From assembly GCA_903813345.2 (NCBI GenBank), contig CAIIXF020000004.1:1034513-1098512 (forward strand): DNA of 64,000 bases. Direction: 5' to 3'. Source of the DNA: Owenia fusiformis (Eukaryota > Annelida > Polychaeta > Sabellida > Oweniidae). This document shows positions 12,315 to 21,903 of the stretch, piece after piece (position 1 is the stretch's first letter; each line of letters starts with the position of its first letter). The translations under genes and the position numbers were made by a program. Below the pieces are notes generated by a model. It was not told the origin of the DNA and searched no databases. It was given only the letters and a program-made list of their open reading frames with translations.

Positions 12315-12450
12315 ACGACGACGAAATAAGGAACTCCTCACGACTTTTATGATAGCAACCATTATGCTATACCTCCAGTCGACGACGAAAATCACCTTGA
12401 TGAGGATCGGCGTTGAACCAGATATATCAAAAGACAACAGAGCTCTCGAG
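12315..12450 (+). CDS. LicD-like gene exon 1: signal-anchor region
   Basis: The donor is GAG|GTAGGA at 12451. Two acceptor-like sites are possible, GCCTCAG ending at 12314 and CCTCCAG ending at 12378, followed by similar words (ACGACGACGAAAT and TCGACGACGAAAAT). I prefer 12315 because the added residues give a basic RRRRNKE and a hydrophobic LLTTFMIATIMLYLQ, the expected type II anchor. The frame then continues STTKITLMRIGVEPDISKDN. The 499-bp MITE ends only about 30 bp upstream, and the open frame runs back into it, so the true 5' structure is unclear. Confidence 0.55.
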
Positions 12451-15400
12451 GTAGGATGAAGGAAAATATTTCATAACTATCACCGGACTCAATTTACATT
12501 ATGAGAATGATTGTCACTATATCCAAGCGTATTATTGAACATGTCAAACGTTTTGTACAAAACTGCTCTTAATTTTTTCAAAAAATATTCACATTTATAT
12601 ATTATTAAATTCAATGAGTATACAATTTTACTTGCAGATATCGCTTACAACAGAGTTGTACTCCGTTAACAAAACTACACAAGCTACACGCCTCACTCCC
12701 AGCGTACACGCCCAGCTACAACTTATTTCAATATGTGACAATAACAACATCTCTCTGGTCCTTCTTGACCCGAGACTTCTCAACAACAGCATGGAATCAA
12801 CTCATAACCTAAAGGAAGCGCTCATTAACAAACCCCTAGTCTCATATGGCATCAATCGTGAAGATTTGGCTGGACCCAAATTGGTAAATATATATGCCGG
12901 CCCGTAGCGGGGGGAGCTTGCCAGGAATTCTTTGAAAATCAAGCAGTTTTCACCATTCTGAGCACTTTTCGCATGATTTTTTAGCCAAAACTGTCAAAAC
13001 TCCCCCTTTGGCAAAGCCTCCCCCTAGATAAGGCTTGCTATGGACAAGGTACATATCATAATTTCTTCCCCGTAAAGTATGACAATGAGTGGATTCTCGA
13101 AGTGTCTTAAGCAGGTTGAAATTAGATTGAATATTTACCAAGAGTTTGATGTAACATAGTAACAATTTTTGAAAGTTATTTCATTTATTTTTTAATTTTT
13201 GAAACAAAATTGTATTTTAACTATTTCTCTTCCACGTCACTCAGTTCATCCAATTTGCGGTCGTGACTCAAGCAAACTTCATTCTAACAACGTAAAATTC
13301 TATTTTTTGTAGGAAAAATTCTACCACGCACTAGAGGGTAACAAATACCAAGTTTCCCTCTTAAAAGATGGAGACAAGCAAGTATATCATATATTCTTAA
13401 CAGTGCCATCTATGAGCCAGTGGATCCACTTAGCCATTATATATCACAGACACGGTAGCTTTTATTGGATGGGGCCTTTAAATGTTGAGACAACAGGCAA
13501 GAAACACCCACCAGTGAGGAGCATTAGTTTCCCAGCTGCATTTAAGAGGTAAGTGTGTAGTAGTATCACATAAGGTGTAAACGTCAATTCTCACACATAG
13601 CAACGTATATATAAAATATCGTAAAGACTGAAATTCAACCAGGTCAGCATTTTGATCTCCACAAGCACCCAATTAATTATTTCAATATTCATTGAGACTT
13701 AAAAGTAATTTGAAGTAATTCCCTTGAGCAAAGTCACAAAATGCTGCCTAAATACTAAATAATAAAGTAAATAGCATTCATATCTCTCGGATAATAACAA
13801 ACACTTATATCTAAAAAAAGAAATAGTAAAATGACTGAAAATGGCGTGGAGTAAATAATCATATGCGACAAGGAGCTCGGATTTCTATTGTTTTTCAGTC
13901 TTACTGTAACTAAGAGTGCCATCCCTGGATTGTATTTACCAGCATCTATCTCCAAATATCTCAGTCTCCAGTTAAGAACATTCCAAGTTAATCGATTGTT
14001 GTATTTCCAGTCTTACAGTAACTAAGAGTGCCATCCCTGGAGTGTATGTACCAGCATCAACCTCCATGTATCTCTAAAGCTTAGAACATTCCAAGTTTAT
14101 CGCTTGTAATATTTTCAGTCTAACAGTAACTAAGAGTGCCATCCCTGATTTGTATGTACCAGCATCAACCTCCATGTATCTTTACAGTTTAGAACATTCC
14201 AAGTTTATCGCTTGTGTAATATTTTCTGTCTTACAGTAACTAAGAGTGCCATGCCTGGATTGTATGTACCAGCATCAACCTCCATGTATCTCTAAAGCTT
14301 AGAACATTCCAAGTTTATCCCTTGTAATATTTTCAGTCTTACAGTAACTAAGAGTGCCATCCCTGGAGTGTATGTACCAGCATCTACCTCCATATATCTT
14401 TACAGTTAAGAACATTCCAAGTTTATCGCTTGTAATATTTTCAGTCTTACAGTAACTAAGAGTGCCATCCCTGGATTGTATGTACCAGCATCAACCTTCA
14501 AATATCTCAGTCTCCAGTTAAGAACATTCCAAGTTTATCGCTTGTAATATTTTCGGTCTTACTATAACTAAGAGTGTCATCCCTGGATTGTATGTACCAG
14601 CATCAACCTCCAAATATCTCAGTCTCCAGTTAAGAACATTCCAAGTTTATCCCTTGTAATATTTTCAGTCTTTCTGTAACTAAGAGTGTCATCCCTGGAT
14701 TGTATGTACCAGCATCAACCTCCAAATATCTCAGTCTCCAGTTAAGAACATTCCAAGTTTATCGCTTGAAATATTTTCAGTCTTACAGTAACTAAGAGTG
14801 CCATCCCTGGATTGTATGTACCAGCATCAACCTCCATGTATCTTTACAGTTTAGAACATTCCAAGTTTATCGCTTGTGTAATATTTTCTGTCTTACAGTA
14901 CCTAAGACTGCCATCCCTGGATTGTATGTACCAGCATCAACCTCCATGTATCTTTACAGTTTAGAACATCCAAGTTTATCGCTTGTGTAATATTTTCAGT
15001 CTTATAGTAACTAAGGGTGCCATGCCTGGATTGTATAGACCAGCATCTACCTCCAATTATCTCTCCAACGTAGAACATTCCAAGTTAATCGCTTGTAGTA
15101 TTTTCAGTCTTTCTATTACTATGAGTGCCATCCCTGGCTTGTTTGTACCAGCATCTACCTCCAAGTATCTCTCCAGTTTAGAACATTCCAAGTTAATCGC
15201 TTGTAATATTTTCAGTCTTATAGTAACTAAGAGTGCCATCCCTGGATTGTATGTACCAGCATCAACCTTCAAGTATCTCTCCAGTTTAGAACATTCCAAG
15301 TTTATCGCTTGAAATATTTTCAGTCTTACAGTAACTAAGAGTGCCATCCCTGGATTGTATGTAACAGCATCAACCTCCAAGTATCTCTCCAGTTAAGAAC

Positions 15401-17202
15401 ATTCCAAGTTTATCCCTTGTAATATTTTCAGTCTTGCTGTGACTAAGAGTGCCATCCCTGGATTGTATGTACCAGCATCAACCTCCAAGTATCTCTCCCG
15501 TTTAGAACATTCCAAGTTTATCCCTTTTTACCAAACCAGAGCTGCTGAGTTTAACACGGCCAATAAACTGTCCAAAGCGGCCCAAGTGAAAGCAAACAAA
15601 ACTGCTAATAAGGCGCGGGAGATATTGCGAGCCACAAAAGATGTGTTGGATAAAGTTGGCATGAAGTTTTGGTTGACTGATGGCACGCTGCTAGGTAAGT
15701 CTGTAAATAATACACATCGATTCTGAATGGTGCAGACATAACGCTTTATTTGTAGGTTGGTACAGAGAATGTTCCTAAATTTATTGAATAGTACAGATAA
15801 TATGGCTTTTTGATAGAATGGTGTAGACAGCGTGCCTTTATATCGCAAACAATGCGCCTTATTTTGTAGAACAGTGCAAAAAACGTGCCTTGATTTGTAC
15901 AGTGGTATAGACAATGTGACTCTATTGAAAGAGTTGTGCAAACAATGTGGCTTTATTGGTGGGATGGTGCAAAAATGGGCCTTTATTTGTAAATGGTACA
16001 TATGGTATAGAATGCCATGCTTATATAGTGGTACAAATGAAGTTGCTATATTTGCAGGATTGTAAAAATCTGTATATTTTTTGTAGGGTGGTACAGACAG
16101 TGTGATTTCATTGCACACACCAATGATGTCGATGTTGGGACCTGGATCACAGATTTTAATCCCGACTTAGAAAAACTTCTTAAACGCCGGGGACAACCAA
16201 TCAGGATTTTGTACCACTATGGCAAGGTCAGACTAACCAACCAGGTTCTTGTTATCACTATTGTTCCCCGTTATATTCTAACCAGTGATGGTCATATTTG
16301 CGATCTGGATGAATATATCATACTCACCTGTGGAATATAGCATATCGATCGGATGAGTTGGTATATTCCACAGTTAGTATGCTAAACATTGGTTTCAGTG
16401 AATACGCGATACTCGTGGTCGTGGAATATGTCGAACTCACTTGTGGATTATGCCATATAACGCAGGTGAGTATGACATATTCCGCAAGTGAAAGCATGAT
16501 ACAGATGGCCTCGATTGGTAGAGGGAATTTACATATATTAAATGCGATTCGAGCCCATAAATATGGATCCTTGAGTGATAAAGTTTATTACGTTTGATTG
16601 CTGAGTCATACTTCTGTGAGTATCTGTAAATCGTGATTGGCAATACCATCTATATATTCACCTGTAGAATATGACCTATATTTGGAGTTGTACCGTGTCC
16701 AACCGCCGCACAACTATATCATGGCTAGTTTTTGTCTGCTTCTTGTCTGTTGTTGTTTTTGTCGCATTTTATTACATTTTGGATAATTAGTAATTCTGTG
16801 TTCATTTAATATTGAGGCACTTTGCATTTCTTATTTCGGTTTATATTGTATTTTCAGCCGTCAGATGGATTCGAGTTAACAGTACAAGGATTCGACATGA
16901 AGTTGGATATACAATTCAACTACAAAGACGCGAATCACACATGGACTGGTGGACTTATTTCTACGTCATTACAAAAAGTGCGATGGATTTATCCTCTAGA
17001 TATTCCCCTTTGCTCAGCTGAGTTATTCGACGATCTCTACTTTGTGCCATGTGACACTGTAGCTATTATAGAGGCAAATTATGGGCCTACTTGGATGCTG
17101 CCTGACAAAAAGTGGATCTGGAACAAGTCTGCTCACAATCTGGTCGAAGCAGGGAAGTTTTCAGAATCAGACAGAAAAGAAGTCGTACAAATATTTTTGT
17201 AA
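12315..17202 (+). CDS. LicD/fukutin-like phosphotransferase gene, six exons recognised
   Basis: The gene-level model joins 12315-12450, 12638-12883, 13313-13548, 15432-15694, 16087-16226 and 16858-17202, all with GT/AG borders and matching phase. The product begins with a basic cluster (RRRRNKE) and a short hydrophobic segment (LLTTFMIATIMLYLQ), suggesting a type II Golgi/ER membrane protein. A lumenal stem follows, then the LicD nucleotidyltransferase-like core: FWLTDGTLLG, WYRQCDFIAHTNDVDVG with a DxD motif, and a C-terminal part ending near YGPTWMLPDKKWIWNKS. Family members such as fukutin move ribitol- or choline-phosphate onto glycans. Substrate cannot be told here, and orthology to fukutin itself is not claimed. 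The initiating Met is uncertain: an upstream exon may supply it, or ATG 12349 may serve. Introns 3 and 4 contain junction-anchored tandem arrays. An AATAAA at 17467-17472 is a candidate polyadenylation signal. Confidence 0.85.
12638..12883 (+). CDS. LicD-like gene exon 2: lumenal stem
   Basis: Acceptor CTTGCAG, donor TTG|GTAAAT; exactly 82 codons, phase 0 on both sides. It encodes a stem segment with possible N-glycosylation sites (NKT, NIS, NNS) and phrases such as ISLVLLDPRLLNNS and KPLVSYGINREDLAGPKL. This region precedes the catalytic domain. Animal LicD-like proteins have similar variable stems. Confidence 0.8.
12897..13025. repeat. Dispersed repeat, copy B (partner at 1460-1620)
   Basis: It begins 13 bp into intron 2 of the LicD-like gene and shares the ordered words GCAGTTTTCACCA, GAGCAC, GCCAAAACTGTCAAAA and TCCCCC with copy A. 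Confidence 0.6.
13313..13548 (+). CDS. LicD-like gene exon 3
   Basis: Acceptor TTTTTTGTAG, donor AAGAG|GTAAGT; 78 codons plus two bases (AG) that pair with the T opening exon 4 to make Ser. It encodes a segment rich in aromatic residues (EKFYHALEGNKYQVSLLKDG, SQWIHLAIIYHRHGSFYWMG, SISFPAAFK in the joined frame). The phase fit to 15432 is the main evidence that the last repeat unit, and not an earlier one, carries the productive acceptor. Confidence 0.85.
13899..15431 (+). repeat. Tandem array of exon-4 acceptor half-exons (14 units before the true exon)
   Basis: Units follow an acceptor-like TATTTTCAG and start at 13899, 14011, 14119, 14229, 14337, 14445, 14557, 14669, 14781, 14891, 15000, 15108, 15216 and 15324; the functional exon starts at 15432. 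Spacing is 108-112 bp, and the last four steps are exactly 108. Each unit repeats the first ~90 bases of exon 4 (S-L-x-V-T-K-S-A-I-P-G-L-Y) plus its acceptor. Eleven of the 14 upstream units keep the AG; those at 14229 and 14891 read CTG and 14557 reads CGG. The last four upstream units are close to a 36-codon periodic reading frame, but stops in units 15216 and 15324 block read-through into exon 4. Confidence 0.9.
15432..15694 (+). CDS. LicD-like gene exon 4: start of nucleotidyltransferase-like core
   Basis: Acceptor ATTTTCAG at 15431, donor CTAG|GTAAGT at 15695. One base completes Ser, then 87 codons, then one base. It encodes LAVTKSAIPGLYVPAS, a basic amphipathic stretch (AAQVKANKTANKAREILRAT) and the LicD hallmark FWLTDGTLLG, whose Gly-Thr corresponds to the turn before the active site in this superfamily. 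It is the fifteenth and only intact copy in a tandem series: only here does the frame run on into the conserved core. Confidence 0.88.
15720..16086 (+). repeat. Short tandem array (~31 bp) built on the exon-5 acceptor
   Basis: About a dozen degenerate units with consensus near TTTATTTGTAGGGTGGTACA then GACAATGTGCC run from 15720 to the true exon-5 acceptor (TTTTTTGTAG|GGTGGTACAGACAGTGTG at 16087). Units are clear near 15745, 15807, 15859, 15890, 15921 and 15952. The unit therefore joins the end of the intron to the first ~20 bases of exon 5. Confidence 0.75.
16087..16226 (+). CDS. LicD-like gene exon 5: DxD motif
   Basis: Acceptor TTTTGTAG, donor AAG|GTCAGA. Two bases complete Gly, then 46 codons. 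The product GWYRQCDFIAHTNDVDVGTW continues the LicD core, and DVD is the metal/nucleotide-binding DxD of the family. It ends RGQPIRILYHYGK. The intron before it carries the ~31-bp junction array. Confidence 0.9.
16858..17202 (+). CDS. LicD-like gene exon 6 (terminal)
   Basis: Acceptor TATTTTCAG, phase 0, 114 codons and a TAA at 17200-17202. It encodes PSDGFELTVQGFDMKLDIQF, a WTGGL motif, RWIYPL and the conserved tail segment NYGPTWMLPDKKWIWNKSAHN. These match the C-terminal half of fukutin/LicD-like proteins. The intron before it (16227-16857) contains short inverted words around GTGGAATAT but no further coding sense. Confidence 0.9.
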   Translation, partial: PSDGFELTVQGFDMKLDIQFNYKDANHTWTGGLISTSLQKVRWIYPLDIPLCSAELFDDLYFVPCDTVAIIEANYGPTWMLPDKKWIWNKSAHNLVEAGKFSESDRKEVVQIFL

Positions 17203-17436
17203 GAAAAGTCAAACAAGCAAACTAGTGGTAACGTGTAAGCTTAACGGCCATAAAACCGTGATGAATCGAATCTGAGTTCAGAAACTGACTAGAACATTAA
17301 ACTGGCTGTATAATGCTGCCCTCTTTAAGTAGCGATAAAAGCTTTAGACACTATAAGTTTCTGGTAATCCACTCAATTACGCTGGTTGATGCAGGAAAGC
17401 AAGCAAATTAGTGTTTGCGTGCCGAATGCCTATATT

Positions 17437-18562
17437 AGTCCATTGTATGAAATCTCTAGGACGTCTAATAAAGGACCTACATATGTTCGCTAATAATTTT
17501 TTTTATTACCGTTAAACATACTTCCGGCTTTTAGGCTGAATTGTGCCTGTCATTAACAGAGGTCAAAAAATTACCAAAGAATAAAATCCCAATGTTTCAC
17601 AATTTGGAGTACACAACGCAACAGAAAATAATACAAAATGATTTTACATATATGATTTAGTTTTGTAAGCTATAAGTTTGAGGTTATTTTGCTTATCAAT
17701 ACCAAAAAATTATGTAACCAGTGTATCGACCTTTTGTATTGTTTCTCAGGTATTAATTAAGATAGATGCTACAAATGAATCACTGTTATATTAGAATGAC
17801 AAATGCTTAAATTATGCTAGTTTTTCACAAAATGTGTCTCAATACGTTTTGAGATATGGACTCTTAATCCACGGTGTACATGATCAATAAAAGAGGGCCT
17901 ATTGCTCTTCCTTGACTAATTGGGACTACAGCTAAAATTCTATTTCTCGTGGTTAGATATAGCTCAGATGCTTATAAAACAACCAATAAGACTTGGTCGA
18001 ATTCATGAATATTTGAAAAAAAAATCGTTGTCATCATCGTCCTAAAATTTGATGATATCCAGCGGTAAGGTCAAAGAAGAAACAACCATAATAAAACTTG
18101 TTGATAGCCAGCAGTAACGTCGAAGAAGAATTGTAAGGCGTTGGATTGCATATGACTCTAATTGATTATTAGACATGCCCTTGGAATATATGGACATTCC
18201 AATACCTCTGTAACATTTAATTAGATATAAATTTTACATATTTGTAATTGTATTATGTTTTATTAAACATGAACAATAATTTGTTGTTTGACCCCTTCCA
18301 ATTTATGGAAAAATTCTGGTAATAAAATGTTTTAAATGGTAAGCAAACTTATATGTTCCCATGTATAAATTACCTAAATATTTTACACAATTTTGTTGAA
18401 TCTGCTTGGCTCATATTTGAAAAATTAAACAAAATCTGAAAAACACACTTGCGTAATTACACTAATTAAACACGGACATCTACAGTAAAATTATAGTATA
18501 TTTGCACATTATCATAATCTAATTTTTGTTCGTATGCTTAGAATAACGGTCTGTGTCTTATA
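17437..18562. repeat. 1.1-kb dispersed repeat, copy 1
   Basis: It shares extended similarity with 31925-33089 in the same orientation, from the ATGAAA..AGGACGTC..AATAAAGGA region to CGGTCTGTGTCTTATA. Landmarks in both are CTTCCGGCTTTT, CATTAACAGAGGTCAAAAA, AATTGGGACTACAGCTAAAA and TTGTAAGGCGTT. There is no open frame and no obvious terminal repeat. It starts in the presumed 3' UTR/downstream flank of the LicD-like gene. Confidence 0.8.
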
Positions 18563-20055
18563 AAACATATAAAAGTTCGAATCAAAATGTTTACGTTTTT
18601 TGACCCCTTGTGATGAAATACATTTTTCGACCTGAAAGCCGGAAGTTTTTTCAGCAAATGGTATTTTAAAAGAATCAAGACATGTACACTTTCATAAATA
18701 TTGCTTCAAATATTGCTGCACTATAGTGTGCTACGGATCCTTCATATTCAGAAGTCATACCATGGACTATATATGTTAAAGTAGTGAATCGAATCTAAGT
18801 AACACCCCAGTCACATTTCCTACGGCGACCTTGCGGTCTATCATTTCTGCGGCCAGTAACATTTCTACGCTCGCCGTGGAATTTCTGCGCTCTCATACTT
18901 TTGCAGTCACATTTCCCACGGCAGTCGCACGGTGAATTTTAAATTTCTGTTGATAAATAATACTTTTTTCATTTTATTTACATCGGGGACAATTTATAAA
19001 TGTTATTCATAGTGCTAGAAGGTAATACAGAGATTTCGCACATACGTGAAAGTCAACTTCACGGGGTACCATCGAATAATTTTGGCAACGTACCGGAGAA
19101 CGACATTTTACTAAGAAATGGCAATAATTTAGCACAATATATTTTTTAACTAGAGTTCTATTTTGATTTTGACAAAAGTAAGTATTCCATGCAATGACTA
19201 TTTCATTCATGAGTTTGTGAGAATTCTGTTGAAACCCAGTTCTGATCAAGTTATTGAAATCGGCGCAGACGGACTTTACTCCGAAAGATGGTTTTTCGAT
19301 TATAACTTTTCACAACATTAAAGTATAGACTTTTGAAAAAGTACAGAATAGTCCTTATACTTTTGAATAATTCTGTTATTTCTGATTCACACGACTCTGA
19401 TTTGTTTAATTAAAAAAAAGTTTTAAAAATATTACTTAGGAACGTAACCGGAGCTGGGAACGTAACCGGAGCAGATCAGTTGAATTATTTAATCAAAAAA
19501 TTAAAATATATTATGATTTAAAGCACATATACTAATTTAAAAACATACGGGATTGTTCGATGCGTATTTATTTATATATATGCTTTAAATCATATATTTT
19601 ATTTTTTTAAATTATATAATTCAACTGATCTGCTCCGGTTACGTTCCCAGCTCCGGTTACGTTCCTAAGTAATATTTTTAAAACTTTTTTTTTAATTAAA
19701 CAAATCAGAGTCGTGTGAATCAGAAATAACAGAATTATTCAATAGTATAAGGACTATTCTGTACTTTTTTCAAAAGTCTATCCTTAAATGTTGTAAAAAG
19801 TTATAATCGAAAAACCATCTTTCGGAGTAAAGTCCGACTGCGCCGATTTCCATAACTTCGTACTTGATCAGAACTGGGTTCCAACAGAATTCCTACAAAC
19901 TCATGAATGAAATAGCCATTGCATGGAATACTTACTTTTGTCAAAATCAGAGTAGAACTCTAGTTAAAAAATATATTATGCTAAATTATTGCCATTTCTT
20001 AGTAAAATGTCGTTCTCCGGTACGTTGCCAAAATTATTCGATGGTACCCCGTGAA

Positions 20056-20856
20056 CTTATAACGTATACTTATACTTATAGGTAAACGTACAAGGTGTTT
20101 CATAATGTGGGCTTTCCGTCAGGAAAGATCTTCTCGGACTATAATAAATAAAGGTCAAAGGGATGCCATTTGTACTTTCTTGAATTGTAGCATGTTTAGT
20201 TGATCCAAATGTGTTTGTCTAGAATAAAATAGGCTCATATATAGTACATATGTTATAGGCCCATCTCTTCTCAAATTGGCTTTTTGGAGATGTTCGTTAT
20301 GAAACACCCTGTATGTCATTTGTTGAGCTACTGAATGGATCGTTTCCAGTAATTGCTAGAACCTACTGGTTTGATTGGTGTTTCAAATTGATGGTTAAAG
20401 TATTTGATTGGATACTGTTCCTACTCAGCCAATTAATTTTAAAAAATGCTTGCGGTCAATTGTTCCACACACATGTAGGTTAAGCTCTATACGGAGATCC
20501 AACTGTATACGTTTATCATCTCGTATATATACCGTTTTGTAAGTTCTTTGAACTTATACTGATCATGAAAACTTTGAAATAATCAACTTGTTTATTTAAT
20601 GACTCACTCTAAAGGACTATGCGTCACTTTAAAGGATCTTGTTTATAATACACTACAACTACTAGGACACGGAAGCAAGCATTTAATTATAACTTTGCAT
20701 AATCTACATGTGCAGATGATAGTGCATTCACAGTCTCTAGTTGATGGAGCTTTTCTATATCGGGAATAGTTATGTTCCATTAAGTACAATTTAAAATTGA
20801 TTTTAGTAAATATAATAGTTCGACATGACCCTTTAAAGTATACGTATACGTATAAG
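20056..20856. mobile_element. ~800-bp element inserted in the right palindrome arm
   Basis: The left-arm sequence predicts the uninterrupted right arm CCGTGAAGTTGACTTTCAC. Instead CCGTGAA is followed by CTTATAACGTATACTTATA, and the arm resumes at GTTGTACTTTCAC after TATACGTATACGTATAAG. The inserted piece thus has inverted ends rich in GTATAC. It carries its own 221-bp insertion at 20091-20311. No coding sequence. Confidence 0.75.
20091..20311. mobile_element. 221-bp Tc1/mariner-type MITE
   Basis: The tips CAAGGTGTTTCATAA and TTATGAAACACCCTG are inverted and flanked by TA on both sides (20089-20090 and 20312-20313). It is the innermost of three nested insertions. Confidence 0.75.
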
Positions 20857-20993
20857 TTGTACTTTCACTTATGTGCGAAATCTCTCTATTATCACATGAA
20901 AAGAGTTTTCCTACGCTCGCCGCGGAAATACACTGATTTAATTGATCTGCGGTCGACGCACGCCCTCCGTACGACAAATGTGACTGGGGTGTT

Positions 20994-21903
20994 AATAACG
21001 TTCAGGTATGACTAGACAGAAAAATAAGTAATACAAAAAGTTGTAGTTATCATATATTGAATATATAAAAGAAAAGTTATCACAGAGCAAAAATAAATAA
21101 AGGAAGAAAAAGTAAACGTTCAGTCAGCCTAATAAGTCTTTTATTGAAGCTTCAATAAATTGACCCCAATTTCATTCCAAGTCCAGATCAAATCGTTCCC
21201 TTCATCTTAATGGGGACAAGGATTTCTAAACTTTTGAGGGGAATGTTTGTTCTATCTAAATATTTCAAAGCCTGTTCGAGTAAGATGCAGTCATATAGTT
21301 TTTACAACTTCCCTCTCACACCATACGGTTCAAGAATTTGTCCACAACCCTTTTCCTTCAGATTTAGATTATATTTAGATTTATTAACTTTACTTCACCT
21401 ATATATGTTTCTTGAAAATGGAAAAATAAGTGAATTATAGATAGTGGTTTAAAGACGTCATCATAGCGGTTCGGCATGTACCCTTGCGTCCAGCCGTTGA
21501 GAACCTGGCGAGAATGATAAGCTAGAACTCCAAGAGCACTGTAAGCACGGTACCAGGCCGGAGAGAGGCCGCCAATGGACACGGCATAGAACAGTTTAAT
21601 CCGGTCAAAAATACAAACAAAAACAATACAGCCGTCGCTGAATCATCACAGTGTTGGACTCTCCATAAACGGCATGGGCCCGTTCAGCCCAAACAACCTA
21701 GTTTGACAGTTCCATAACTAAAAACATACTGAGTATTTCCCATCACACATTTCGCTATAACGAAACAATATGCGGGAAATCAAAAAAATTGTCAATGAAA
21801 AAACAAAAGTCGTCACAATTAAAAGGTTTCGTAAATCTACAAGGAAACGGTTATGGATTGAGTACGAGATGGTTTCAAGTGATTTAATTACAGGTGCAAA
21901 ACT
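20994..21903. other. No gene seen
   Basis: Frames at 21210-21440 (+) and 21364-21582 (-) show no domain and no splice support. No repeat boundary was recognised. Confidence 0.4.

Larger units (their letters stand above)
18801..20993. mobile_element. Palindromic TIR element with nested insertions
   Basis: The outer tips are AACACCCCAGTCACATTT and its inverse AAATGTGACTGGGGTGTT, both followed by CGCTCGCCG-type words. The inside is a very large palindrome: the left arm, about 19024-19525, is inverted at about 19581-20055 and resumes at 20857-20890, around a ~55-bp loop. Mirrored frames (19007-19249 - and 19864-20085 +) are a by-product of the palindrome; I do not recognise a transposase in them. 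The right arm is split by an 800-bp insertion. The superfamily is not assigned. Confidence 0.8.

Noticed and set aside
19007-20085. Mirrored ~65-residue frames (MIRTGFQQNS…) as a conserved protein
   Set aside because: The two copies are the arms of one palindrome, so their similarity is not independent evidence of coding.
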